From assembly GCA_963728765.1 (NCBI GenBank), contig CAVSKX010000004.1, positions 806,001-870,000 of the forward strand: 64,000 nt of DNA, read 5' to 3'. Source of the stretch: AC-32 sp963728765 (GTDB taxonomy: Bacteria > Actinomycetota > Thermoleophilia > Gaiellales > Gaiellaceae). Shown in pieces: positions 30,829 through 38,933 of this stretch. Position 1 is the first letter of the stretch, and every line of letters starts with the position of its first letter. Made by a program: the position numbers and the translations under genes. The notes under the pieces were generated by a model that ran no database searches, was not told the DNA's origin, and saw only the letters and a list, made by a program, of their open reading frames with translations.

Positions 30829-33030
30829 ATGCCTGGTCTTGCGTTACTGCGCGGCATGCGGGGGGTCGTGGTGGTCGCCCTGCTGCTTCTCGCGCTCGGC
30901 GTGGGCGGCTACTTCCTCGCCGGCGCGGTCGGCTCCGACGACTCCGGAACCAAGGCCGCGTCCTCCTCTGACGGCAGCACCAGTAGGAACGGCGCCAGTA
31001 GCGCGACGACCCCACCGCCTTCGCGTGCCGGGCGTACGGGACCGCCCGGGCCGCAGGGCCGCCCGGGAGATGCGGGGCCCCAGGGCGCTCCGGGCCCGGG
31101 GGGCCTACAGGGCGCGCCGGGAGCGACCGGGCCGCCGGGGCCGCCCGGTCCGATCGGCGGTCGAGGGCCGGCCGGGCCAAAGGGCGAGGACGGCGCAGCT
31201 GGCCCGCGCGGACGAGCGGGAGCGGCGGGCTCGCCCGGACCGACCGGAGCAACCGGCGCCGTCGGGGCCGCCGGCTCGCGCGGCGCGGCCGGTACGCGCG
31301 GAGCAACGGGCGCCGCTGGATCGGCGGGCTCGAAGGGAGCCACCGGCGCGCAGGGCGCAACCGGACCCGCGGGAGCACGAGGCCCGACGGGAGCCCGGGG
31401 CACGACTGGCGCACAGGGCGTGACAGGAGCGGGCGGCGCCACCGGTGCGAACGGTTCGACCGGCGCGAACGGCGCGACCGGCGCCACCGGCGCGACCGGC
31501 TCGGCAGGTGCCGCTGGCGCAAAAGGTGCTACGGGCGCCAACGGCGCAACCGGCACGACTGGTGCTACCGGCAGTCAGGGTGCGACCGGGGCCAGGGGCG
31601 CTAGCGGCAGCGAGGGCGTCACCGGAGCGACGGGCGCCACGGGTGCCAACGGCGCGACGGGGGCGAAGGGCGCCACGGGCGCGCAGGGCGCAACCGGTGC
31701 TCAGGGAATTCAGGGTCCTGCCGGGGCTCAGGGGCCGACCGGCGCGCACGGCGCGACCGGCGCCACCGGCACGACCGGCTCGGCAGGTGCCGCTGGCGCA
31801 AAAGGTGCTACGGGCGCCAACGGCGCAACCGGCACGACTGGTGCTACCGGCAGTCAGGGTGCGACCGGGGCCAGGGGCGCTAGCGGCAGCGAGGGCGTCA
31901 CCGGAGCGACGGGCGCCACGGGTGCCAACGGCGCGACGGGGGCGAAGGGCGCCACGGGCGCGCAGGGCGCAACCGGTGCTCAGGGAATTCAGGGTCCTGC
32001 CGGGGCTCAGGGGCCGACCGGCGCGCACGGCGCGACCGGCGCCACCGGCACGACCGGCTCGGCAGGTGCCGCTGGCGCAAAAGGTGCTACGGGCGCCAAC
32101 GGCGCAACCGGCACGACTGGTGCTACCGGCAGTCAGGGTGCGACCGGGGCCAGGGGCGCTAGCGGCGGCCAGGGCGTCACCGGAGCGACGGGCGCCACGG
32201 GAGCGAAGGGCGCGACCGGCGCCGTTGGTCCCACTGGAGCTAAGGGCGCCACGGGTGCCAACGGCGCGACGGGGGCGACGGGCGCCACGGGCGCGAACGG
32301 AACGACGGGCGTGCAAGGCCCTGCGGGTGCACAGGGACCCACGGGGGCCCAGGGTCCAACAGGGGCGAAAGGTGCGACGGGGGCCAAGGGAGCAACGGGA
32401 GCGCAGGGCCCGCCCGGCGCTCAAGGCCCGACAGGCGCGAAAGGCCCGACCGGTGCGAAAGGTCCGACGGGGTCGAAAGGTGCGACCGGCTCCAAGGGCG
32501 TGACGGGCTCGAAAGGCGCGACCGGCTCGAAGGGCACGACAGGCGTGAAGGGGCCGACCGGTGCCAATGGCCCGACAGGAGCGAAGGGCCCCACAGGAGC
32601 GAAGGGCGCAACAGGCGCGCGGGGGCCGACCGGCCCCGTAGGCGCCGCCGGTGCGACCGTGGCGACATCCGAGACGACGACGAGTACGACCTACGCGGAC
32701 CTGGCCACGGTTGGGCCGTCAGTCACGGTCACAATCCCGGCTTCCGGGAAGGCGCTCGTAACGGTGACAGGCTCGCTGACCAACGCCTCCAACGGCGCTC
32801 AGTCGTCCATGGGATTCGCCATCTCGGGAGCGACGACGCAGTCGGCCGGCGACACGCAGGCGCTGGTCGTCAAGAACGGGGGCAACCAAGCGATCCTCGT
32901 TCAGGGCAGCGCCACCTTCTTCATCTCCACGCTCGGCGCCGGAAACACGACCTTCACCGCGAAGTACAGAGTGAGCACCGGTACCGGTACGTTCGTCAAT
33001 CGAAGCCTCATCGTGGTGCCGTTGCCGTAG
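30829..33030 (+). CDS. Collagen-like (Gly-X-Y repeat) membrane-anchored surface protein
   Basis: 733 residues from ATG 30829 (GTG 30820 or ATG 30856 are alternatives). A membrane helix MRGVVVVALLLLALGVGGY is followed by a Ser/Thr-rich stalk, then roughly 530 residues of unbroken Gly-X-Y triplets dominated by GAT, GAQ, GAN, GPT and GSK, and a C-terminal beta-type domain of about 130 residues (TTYADLATVGPSVTV ... SATFFISTLGAGNTTFTAKY). Bacterial collagens of this plan form surface filaments or spore/exosporium-like coats; the end domain probably trimerises the helix. Part of the collagen region is a 279-bp exact DNA duplication. Confidence 0.9.
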   Translation: MPGLALLRGMRGVVVVALLLLALGVGGYFLAGAVGSDDSGTKAASSSDGSTSRNGASSATTPPPSRAGRTGPPGPQGRPGDAGPQGAPGPGGLQGAPGATGPPGPPGPIGGRGPAGPKGEDGAAGPRGRAGAAGSPGPTGATGAVGAAGSRGAAGTRGATGAAGSAGSKGATGAQGATGPAGARGPTGARGTTGAQGVTGAGGATGANGSTGANGATGATGATGSAGAAGAKGATGANGATGTTGATGSQGATGARGASGSEGVTGATGATGANGATGAKGATGAQGATGAQGIQGPAGAQGPTGAHGATGATGTTGSAGAAGAKGATGANGATGTTGATGSQGATGARGASGSEGVTGATGATGANGATGAKGATGAQGATGAQGIQGPAGAQGPTGAHGATGATGTTGSAGAAGAKGATGANGATGTTGATGSQGATGARGASGGQGVTGATGATGAKGATGAVGPTGAKGATGANGATGATGATGANGTTGVQGPAGAQGPTGAQGPTGAKGATGAKGATGAQGPPGAQGPTGAKGPTGAKGPTGSKGATGSKGVTGSKGATGSKGTTGVKGPTGANGPTGAKGPTGAKGATGARGPTGPVGAAGATVATSETTTSTTYADLATVGPSVTVTIPASGKALVTVTGSLTNASNGAQSSMGFAISGATTQSAGDTQALVVKNGGNQAILVQGSATFFISTLGAGNTTFTAKYRVSTGTGTFVNRSLIVVPLP
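31493..32201 (+). repeat. 279-bp direct repeats inside the collagen-like gene
   Basis: 31493-31771 and 31772-32050 are identical 279-bp units (93 codons, 31 Gly-X-Y triplets), and a third, partial unit runs from 32051 to about 32201 with a short mismatch near 32167. Exact identity including synonymous positions indicates recent duplication and possible length variation between strains. Confidence 0.92.
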
Positions 33031-33060
33031 TCGACCGCGGCCCGGTTGGCGCGGCATCCG

Positions 33061-33648
33061 TTAGCCGGGGCCGCCGCCCGGCTTCCAGAGCGGCTCCTCG
33101 CCACCGGTGTTTGCCGCGCGGGCGAAGATGAAGAGCAGATCCGAGAGCCGGTTCAGGTAAACGGGCACGAGTGGGTCGAGCTCGACTTCCCGCGCGGCGG
33201 AAAGCGCTGCGAGCTCGGCGCGGCGGCAGACTGCGCGCGCCACGTGGAGGCGTGCCGCGGCCTCGCTCCCGCCCGGGAGCACGAAGCTCTTCAGCTCCGG
33301 CAGACGTTCGTTGCGCTCGTCGCAGAGCCGTTCGAGCGCGGCGACCTGGGCCCGGGTGACGCGGAGGCGCTGCGCGTCGGGGTCGTACGGCACGGACAGG
33401 TCGGCGCCTACGTCGAAGAGCTCGTTCTGGATCCGCGCGAGCGGCTCGCGGATGCTCGGGTCGAGGTCGGGGAGTGCGAGCACGACTCCGACGTGCGAGT
33501 TCAGCTCGTCGACGATTCCGTAGGCCATGACGCGAGGGTCGAGCTTCGAGACGCGCGAGCCGTCGCCGAGGCTCGTCTGGCCCGCGTCGCCGCCACGCGT
33601 GTAGATCTTCGTCAGCCGAACCGGCTCGTCGGGCTTGCGGGGGCTCAT
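33061..33648 (-). CDS. pduO: Cob(I)alamin adenosyltransferase, PduO type
   Basis: 195 residues from ATG 33648. ATP-binding N-terminus TKIYTRGGDAGQTSLGDG, then IVDELNSHVGVV, IQNELFDVGADL, FVLPGGSEAAARLHVARAVCRRAE and YLNRLSDLLFIFAR, all PduO signatures. It adds the adenosyl group to cobalamin, making the cofactor for the mutase encoded 3 kb away. It ends convergently 30 bp from the collagen-like gene. Confidence 0.95.
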   Translation of the reverse strand: MSPRKPDEPVRLTKIYTRGGDAGQTSLGDGSRVSKLDPRVMAYGIVDELNSHVGVVLALPDLDPSIREPLARIQNELFDVGADLSVPYDPDAQRLRVTRAQVAALERLCDERNERLPELKSFVLPGGSEAAARLHVARAVCRRAELAALSAAREVELDPLVPVYLNRLSDLLFIFARAANTGGEEPLWKPGGGPG

Positions 33649-33796
33649 CGTCGGCCGCCTACCACGTGCCGCGCCCGCATGACATCGATCGTCACGCTTA
33701 CGAGACGGTCCGGTGACAGACACGTGCGACCTTCGCCACTAGCCTGCTGGTGGGCGGGCGTGGTGGGCCCCGGCGTCTCGCGCGTGAACATCAACG

Positions 33797-34960
33797 TCAG
33801 CCCTGCGCGAGCTGCCGTTCGCGGAGGCCGAGGATCGAGCGGGCGATCACGAGGCGCTGGATCTCGCTCGTTCCCTCGTAGATCTCGGTGATCTTCGCAT
33901 CGCGGTAGTAGCGCTCGACGGGGAACTCCTTCGTGTAACCGTAGCCGCCGAGAATCTGGATCGCCTCGGCCGTCTGGCGCCGCGCGACCTCGGAGGCGAA
34001 CAGCTTCGCCTTCGCGCCCTCCTCGGTGTGCGCCCGGCCTTCCTGCTTCAGCCAGGCGGCGCGGTACACGAGCAGGCGCGCCGCGTCGATCTCCGTCGCC
34101 ATGTCGGCGAGCTTCCACTGGATCGCCTGGAACTCCGCGATCGGCTTGCCGAACTGCCGGCGCTCGAGCGCGTACGCCCGCGCCGTCTCGTACGCGGCCT
34201 GCGCGATGCCGAGCGCCTGCGCCGCGATCCCGATCCGGCCGCCGTCGAGCGTCGACATCGCGACGGAGAACCCCTTGCCTTCCTCGTGCAGGAGCCGGTC
34301 GCGCCCGACGTGCGCGCCCTCGATCGCCAGGTCGACGGTGGAGGAGGAGTTGAGACCGAGCTTCTCCTCCTCGCGCGTGACGCGCACCTGGTCGCCGTCG
34401 AGGATGAACGCGGAGACGCCCTTCGGGCCTGGCGTGTCCGGGTCGGTGCGCGCGAACAGCAGCACCGTCCCGCCGAAGCCGCCGTTCGTGATCCACTGCT
34501 TCGAGCCGGTGATCGACCAGCCGTCACCGTCCGCCGCGGCGGCCGTCCTGAGCGATCCCGCGTCCGAGCCGGCCTCCGGCTCGGTGAGCGCGAAGGCGCC
34601 GATCGCCTCGCCGCGTGCCAGCGGCGGCACGAACCGGCTGCGCTGCTCGTCGGTGCCGAAGCCGAGGATCGGCAGGGTGACCGCGCTCGTGTGCACCGCG
34701 ACCGTCACGCCCACTCCCGCGTCCGCCCGCGAGAGCTCCTCGAGGACGAGGATGTACGAGAGGAAGTCGGCGCCGGCGCCGCCGTATTCGTCCGGGACGC
34801 AGGCGCCCATCAGGCCAAGGTCGGCGAGCTTCGCGAACAACTCGCCTGGAAAGCCGTGCTCGCGGTCCCACTGCGACGCGTTCGGCTCGATCTCCGCCTG
34901 CGCGAACTCCCGCGCCAGCGCCTGGATCTCCCGCTGGTCAGCCGAGAGCTCGAACTGCAT
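33797..34960 (-). CDS. Acyl-CoA dehydrogenase
   Basis: 387 residues from ATG 34960; the open frame upstream runs into an interspersed repeat. Flavin and substrate motifs: AFALTEPEAGSDA, KQWITNGG, and the catalytic glutamate in KITEIYEGTSEIQR, the position used by short/medium-chain enzymes. RQFGKPIAEFQAIQWKLADM and QILGGYGYTKEFPVERYYRD are also typical. It oxidises acyl-CoA to enoyl-CoA and gives electrons to ETF. TATACT lies 9 nt before the ATG, so the message is probably leaderless. Confidence 0.95.
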   Translation of the reverse strand: MQFELSADQREIQALAREFAQAEIEPNASQWDREHGFPGELFAKLADLGLMGACVPDEYGGAGADFLSYILVLEELSRADAGVGVTVAVHTSAVTLPILGFGTDEQRSRFVPPLARGEAIGAFALTEPEAGSDAGSLRTAAAADGDGWSITGSKQWITNGGFGGTVLLFARTDPDTPGPKGVSAFILDGDQVRVTREEEKLGLNSSSTVDLAIEGAHVGRDRLLHEEGKGFSVAMSTLDGGRIGIAAQALGIAQAAYETARAYALERRQFGKPIAEFQAIQWKLADMATEIDAARLLVYRAAWLKQEGRAHTEEGAKAKLFASEVARRQTAEAIQILGGYGYTKEFPVERYYRDAKITEIYEGTSEIQRLVIARSILGLRERQLAQG

Positions 34961-34969
34961 CGAAGCGCG

Positions 34970-34975
34970 AGTATA
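34970..34975 (-). promoter_or_regulatory. Putative -10 box (TATACT) of the acyl-CoA dehydrogenase gene
   Basis: Minus-strand TATACT with 9 nt to the ATG; no Shine-Dalgarno. Confidence 0.5.
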
Positions 34976-34995
34976 GGTCGCGCTTGACCGAACAA

Positions 34996-35056
34996 GGCGC
35001 TCGCTTGCGACGCCGACCAAAGAGGCCGGGCCGGCTTTGCCGGGTCGGCCGGCTAA
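34996..35056. repeat. Interspersed two-hairpin repeat, reverse orientation
   Basis: Reverse-oriented copy: GGCGCTCGCTTGCGACGCC then a GGCCGGGCCGGCTTTGCC-type hairpin ending GGCTAAC. It is the last copy in the window; none follow in the remaining 29 kb. Confidence 0.88.
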
Positions 35057-35103
35057 CGCACGGTCTGGGATGCAGGCGAAGATGCCCGGCTGTCGCCTTC
35101 GCC

Positions 35104-35109
35104 TATAGT
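35104..35109 (+). promoter_or_regulatory. Putative -10 box (TATAGT) upstream of the lipoprotein gene
   Basis: TATAGT 85 nt before the lipoprotein start at 35194. A transcript from here would carry a leader of about 75 nt that overlaps a 28-codon reading frame. Confidence 0.35.
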
Positions 35110-35110
35110 C

Positions 35111-35197
35111 GTGCCCGGTTTGGCTTCCGGGACCGCGCAGGGCACGCTGCCGTGGAGCTGGTACTCCGACCTCGAGCTGTACGAGGCACTGGCGTGA
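35111..35197 (+). other. 28-codon reading frame coupled to the lipoprotein gene (possible leader peptide or gene remnant)
   Basis: GTG 35111 to TGA 35195-35197, which overlaps the lipoprotein GTG. The peptide contains GTLPWSWYSDLELYEALA. The LPWxWYxDxEl pattern is like the N-terminus of Rieske ring-hydroxylating oxygenases. The GTG is only 1 nt after a TATAGT box, so translation from it is doubtful if that box is used. Could be an upstream peptide, a gene fragment, or chance. Confidence 0.3.
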
Positions 35198-35613
35198 GGG
35201 TCGTCATCTTGGCGTCGGTCGTGCTCACGGCGATCGCGGGCTGCGGCGGGAGCCCACCGTCGACCGAGAGCGTCGTCCGCGCCTGGAGCCAGGCGCTCAA
35301 CACCGAAGACAACGAGCGCGCCGCCGACCTCTTCGCACGGAACGCGGAGATCGTCCAGGGCGACACCGTGACGACCCTGCGCACGCACCGCGACGCGGTC
35401 CGGTGGAACTCCAGCCTCCCCTGCTCCGGCCGGATCGTCTCGATCACGGCCAAGGGCCAGACTGCCACCGCCACGTTCCTGCTCGGCGACCGGCAGCACA
35501 GTCGCTGCGACGGCCCGGGCGAGCACGCGAGCGCGATCTTCCGCGTGGTAAAAGGCAAGATCGTGCTCTGGCACCAGACGGAGGCCGCAACCCCGCCGGC
35601 GACGACGGCCTAG
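35194..35613 (+). CDS. Small lipoprotein with an NTF2/SnoaL-like domain
   Basis: 139 residues from GTG 35194. Lipobox LTAIAGC predicts cleavage before Cys17 and lipid anchoring outside the membrane. The rest resembles the NTF2-like fold: STESVVRAWSQALNTEDNERAADLFARNAEIVQGD (helices and first strand), a central RTHRDAVRWNSSLPCSGRI, then SAIFRVVKGKIVLWHQTE as the last strands. Such domains bind small molecules or act in secretion and resistance; no catalytic residues are obvious. Two further cysteines could form a disulfide. Confidence 0.8.
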   Translation: MRVVILASVVLTAIAGCGGSPPSTESVVRAWSQALNTEDNERAADLFARNAEIVQGDTVTTLRTHRDAVRWNSSLPCSGRIVSITAKGQTATATFLLGDRQHSRCDGPGEHASAIFRVVKGKIVLWHQTEAATPPATTA

Positions 35614-35773
35614 GAGGGTTTGGCGGAATGGCGCTCGTCGCTGGGGCGCGATGGTCGTTACGAGGCAAGGACGCAGGGAGCGTTCGTACTTGGAAGGTAC
35701 GGGCGCGACTGAGCACGCAGCATCGGGGCGAGCAGCGCGTTCCGGCGGCACAGCCGGTATTTCGTCAAGCCCT

Positions 35774-36862
35774 CTAGATCGCCGCGAGGAGCGAGTCGGC
35801 CACGGCGAGCTCGCGACGGATGCGTCGCAGCGCGCGTTCCCGCGAGCAGAAGGCGTCGACCACCACGGGATCGAACTGCTTGCCGGCCTGAGCGACCAGC
35901 TCACGGCCCGCGGCCGCCCAGCTGAGCGCACGCCGGTACGGCCGGTCGCTCGTCATCGCGTCGAGCGCGTCGGCGACGGCGAAGATCCGCGCCGAGACCG
36001 GAATCTCCGTCGCAGCCAGCGCGTCCGGGTACCCGCTGCCATCCCAGCGCTCGTGGTGCGAGCGGACGACCTCGAGCCCGCCACCCTGCAGGAACGACAC
36101 CCCGCGCAGGAGTTGCTCGCCCAGGATCGTGTGCGTCTGCATCAGGCGGCGCTCGGGGTCCGTCAGCGGCCCCGGCTTCAGCAGGACCTTGTCCGGGATC
36201 CCGATCTTGCCGACGTCGTGGAGCATGAAGCCGTAGACGACGCTCTCGTCCTCGGCGACCTCCGGAGCCGCGAAGCGGACGAGCTCGAGCGCATAGCGAT
36301 GGACCCGCTGCGAGTGCCGGCCGGTACCCGTGTCCTTCGACTCGAGCGCGCTCGCAAGCGCGGTGACCGTCTCGTGATACGCCTTCTCGAGCAAGCGCCG
36401 CTGCCCGCGCTCGAGCTCCAGCAGGTTGCGCAGGTCGCGTGCATAGAGCAGCAACTGCTCCCCTGACGGTCGCTTCCGGCTGGTGCGAAACGGCATCGCA
36501 TAGCGTCCGACGGCGAGCCGCTCGACGACCGCGAGCAGCTCCAGCGGGCTGAACGGCTTCAGGAGCAGCGCGTCCGCGCCCACCTCCTTCGCCGTTGCCT
36601 CGTCCGCCTGGTCGGAGCCCGTGAGCAGCACGACCGGGATGTCCCGCGTCGCACGCGCTCCTTTCAGCCGCGCGCAGAGCGCCGCGCCGTCGAGGCCCGG
36701 CATGCTCACGTCGAGCACGATCGCGTCGGGCCGCGCGACGGCGATGCTCCGCTCGGCGGCCGTGGCGTTCGCGGCCTCGTCGACCGCGACGTCCACAGCT
36801 TCGAACGTCGTGCGCAGAAGCGCTCGAAAACCGGGATCGTCGTCGACGAGCAAGAGGCGCAA
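35774..36862 (-). CDS. Response regulator with HD-GYP output domain
   Basis: 362 residues from TTG 36862, supported by AAAGGAGG 5-6 nt upstream; an in-frame GTG at 36895 lacks such a site. REC domain with phospho-acceptor D51 (IVLDVSMPG) and the switch/Lys region LLKPF; a helical linker; then an HD-GYP domain with LHDVGKIGIPD and HHERWDGSGYPD, both metal and GYP motifs complete. HD-GYP proteins hydrolyse cyclic di-GMP, so it probably lowers this messenger on phosphorylation. No kinase is adjacent. The 160 bp between it and the lipoprotein gene hold nothing I can identify. Confidence 0.93.
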   Translation of the reverse strand: MRLLLVDDDPGFRALLRTTFEAVDVAVDEAANATAAERSIAVARPDAIVLDVSMPGLDGAALCARLKGARATRDIPVVLLTGSDQADEATAKEVGADALLLKPFSPLELLAVVERLAVGRYAMPFRTSRKRPSGEQLLLYARDLRNLLELERGQRRLLEKAYHETVTALASALESKDTGTGRHSQRVHRYALELVRFAAPEVAEDESVVYGFMLHDVGKIGIPDKVLLKPGPLTDPERRLMQTHTILGEQLLRGVSFLQGGGLEVVRSHHERWDGSGYPDALAATEIPVSARIFAVADALDAMTSDRPYRRALSWAAAGRELVAQAGKQFDPVVVDAFCSRERALRRIRRELAVADSLLAAI

Positions 36863-36914
36863 CGCGCCCTCCTTTAACGGCGGCTCAACTCGCACTCAGT
36901 AGACCTATCGGTCT

Positions 36915-37751
36915 CTACTGCGAATAGATGAAGAAGCCAGCTCCGGTCTTGCGGCCCAATTTCCCTGCATCCACCAACTCCTCTAGGAGCGGACAGGGAG
37001 CGTAGCGGTCATCCTGCAGGCCGTCGCGGAGGACGTCCATGATCGCGACGCAGGTGTCGAGCCCGATCAGGTCGGCCAGTGCGAGCGGGCCAATCGGGTG
37101 CGCGAACCCGAGCTTCGCGATCGTGTCTATCGCCTCGGCCTCGGCGACGCCGTCGTGAAGCGCCCAGACGGCCTCGTTGATGAAAGGCATCAGGATCCGG
37201 TTCGAGACGAATCCCGGGAAGTCGTTCGCGACCGCCGGAGTCTTGCCGAGCTCGACCGCGAGCTCGGTGATCGCCTCGGCGGTCTCGTCCGAGGTCTTGC
37301 GACCCCGAACGACCTCGACGAGCTTCAGCACCGGCACCGGGTTGAAGAAGTGCATGCCGATCACGCGGTCGGCGCGGCTCGTCGCCGCAGCGAGGGAGCT
37401 GATCGGGATCGACGAGGTGTTCGAGGCGAGCACGGCCTCCGGCGGGAGCGTCTCGTCCGCGCGCCGGAAGACGTCCTCCTTCACCGCCGCGTCCTCGACG
37501 ACCGCCTCGACCATCAGGTCGGCGGAAACGAGGTCGTCGACGGGCTGCATCCGCGCAAGCACCTGGTCGGGGTCCGGACCGCCCTTCTCCGCGAGCTTTG
37601 TCAGGCTCCTGCCCATCGTCTCGAGCCCGCGCTCGACCGCCCCGGGAGCGGCGTCGTACAGCGATACGCGACGCCCGGACGCGGCCATCACCTGCGCGAT
37701 CCCGCCGCCCATCTGGCCGGCTCCGACCACCAGCACGTGTTCGAACCTCAC
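36915..37751 (-). CDS. 3-hydroxybutyryl-CoA dehydrogenase
   Basis: 278 residues from GTG 37751. NAD-binding VVGAGQMGGGIAQVMAASG, the catalytic histidine block GMHFFNPVPVLKLVEVV with SNTSSIPIS before it, and NDFPGFVSNRILMPFINEA. It oxidises 3-hydroxyacyl-CoA with NAD. It starts 18 bp after the thiolase gene in the same direction, so both form one operon of beta-oxidation or butyrate metabolism. Confidence 0.96.
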   Translation of the reverse strand: MRFEHVLVVGAGQMGGGIAQVMAASGRRVSLYDAAPGAVERGLETMGRSLTKLAEKGGPDPDQVLARMQPVDDLVSADLMVEAVVEDAAVKEDVFRRADETLPPEAVLASNTSSIPISSLAAATSRADRVIGMHFFNPVPVLKLVEVVRGRKTSDETAEAITELAVELGKTPAVANDFPGFVSNRILMPFINEAVWALHDGVAEAEAIDTIAKLGFAHPIGPLALADLIGLDTCVAIMDVLRDGLQDDRYAPCPLLEELVDAGKLGRKTGAGFFIYSQ

Positions 37752-37768
37752 GTCTGATGAAGCATCGC

Positions 37769-38920
37769 TTAGACCTCAAGGAGAAGCGCGTCGCCCTGCC
37801 CACCGCCGGAGCAGATCGCGGCGAGGCCCAGGCCGCCGCCGTTGCGGCGTAGCTCGTGGACCATCGTCCCGACGATGCGCGCGCCGGAGGCGCCGATCGG
37901 GTGCCCCAGAGCAACGGCGCCGCCGTTCACGTTCACCCGCTCCGGGTCGGCGCCGAGCAGTTTCGTCGAGTTCAGCACGACCGACGAGAACGCCTCGTTC
38001 AGCTCCACGCGCTCGACGTCGTCGATCGTCTTCCCGGCCCTCTCCAGCGCGATCGCGCCGGCCTTCGCCGGGGTGCGGGCGAGGTAGGCGAACTCGTCGG
38101 CCACGTACCCCTGGGCGACGATCGTCGCCAGCACCTCGAGGCCGCGCCGCTTGGCGAACTCATCGCTGGTGACGACGAGCGCGGCCGCGCCGTCGTTCAC
38201 GCCGGGCGCGTTGCCGGCCGTCGTCGTGCCCTCGGGGTCGAACACCGGCTTCAGGCGCGCAAGCTTCTCGATCGAGGTATCGCGCCGCGGGCCCTCGTCG
38301 ACGGCCAGGTCGCCGACGGGGACGATCTCGGACTCGAACCGGCCCTCGTCGATCGCCTTCACGGCGCGCTCGTGCGAGCGCAGCGCCCACTCGTCCTGCT
38401 CTTCGCGCGAGATGCCGAGCTCGCGGGAGACGAACGACGCCTGCTCGACCATGTGGCGGTTGTCGAAGGTCGAGGTCAGGCCGTCGTGGGTCATCAGGTC
38501 GATCAGCGTGCCGTCGCCGAGGCGGTAGCCGAAGCGCGCCTTCTTCAAGACGTAGGGCGCGTTCGACATCGACTCCATCCCGCCCGCGGCGACGACCTCG
38601 ACGTCGCCGGCGCGGATCATCTGGTCGGCGATCTCGACGGCGCGGATCGACGAGGCGCAGACCTTGTTGATCGTGTCCGAGGGGAGCTCGATCGGCAGAC
38701 CCGCGCCGATCGTCGCCTGGCGCGCCGGCGCCTGGCCGGCGCCGCCCTGCAGCACTTGGCCCATGATCGCGTAGTCAACCTCGCCGTCCTCGACTCCAGC
38801 CCGCTCGAGCGCGGCGCGAATAGCAATGGCCCCGAGCTCGGTTGCCTCGTAGTCGACGAGACCGCCGCCGAGCCTGCCGAACGGCGTGCGGACTGCAGAA
38901 ACGATCACGGCGCGGGCCAT
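37769..38920 (-). CDS. Acetyl-CoA C-acetyltransferase (thiolase)
   Basis: 383 residues. The acyl-accepting cysteine is in INKVCASSIRAVE (most thiolases have CGSG or CASG here, so CASS is slightly unusual), the catalytic histidine in NGGAVALGHPIGASGAR and the second cysteine in CSGGGQGDAL. It condenses or cleaves acetoacetyl-CoA. TAGGGT lies 7 nt before the ATG. It is upstream of the hydroxyacyl-CoA dehydrogenase in one operon. Confidence 0.96.
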   Translation of the reverse strand: MARAVIVSAVRTPFGRLGGGLVDYEATELGAIAIRAALERAGVEDGEVDYAIMGQVLQGGAGQAPARQATIGAGLPIELPSDTINKVCASSIRAVEIADQMIRAGDVEVVAAGGMESMSNAPYVLKKARFGYRLGDGTLIDLMTHDGLTSTFDNRHMVEQASFVSRELGISREEQDEWALRSHERAVKAIDEGRFESEIVPVGDLAVDEGPRRDTSIEKLARLKPVFDPEGTTTAGNAPGVNDGAAALVVTSDEFAKRRGLEVLATIVAQGYVADEFAYLARTPAKAGAIALERAGKTIDDVERVELNEAFSSVVLNSTKLLGADPERVNVNGGAVALGHPIGASGARIVGTMVHELRRNGGGLGLAAICSGGGQGDALLLEV

Positions 38921-38927
38921 GCGAAAA

Positions 38928-38933
38928 ACCCTA
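38928..38933 (-). promoter_or_regulatory. Putative -10 box (TAGGGT) of the thiolase operon
   Basis: Minus-strand TAGGGT, 7 nt before the thiolase ATG; it overlaps the stop codon of the M42 peptidase gene. Confidence 0.45.

Noticed and set aside
31105..32424. Minus-strand frames inside the collagen-like gene
   Set aside because: They exist only because Gly-X-Y codons of GC-rich DNA leave the opposite strand free of stops; no start site or family features.
34961..35020. N-terminal extension of the acyl-CoA dehydrogenase into the repeat
   Set aside because: The family starts at MQFELSADQ, and a -10 box lies within the proposed extension.
35104..35113. Leaderless start of the 28-codon frame from TATAGT
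   Set aside because: The GTG is 1 nt after the box, too close for transcription to begin at or before it.
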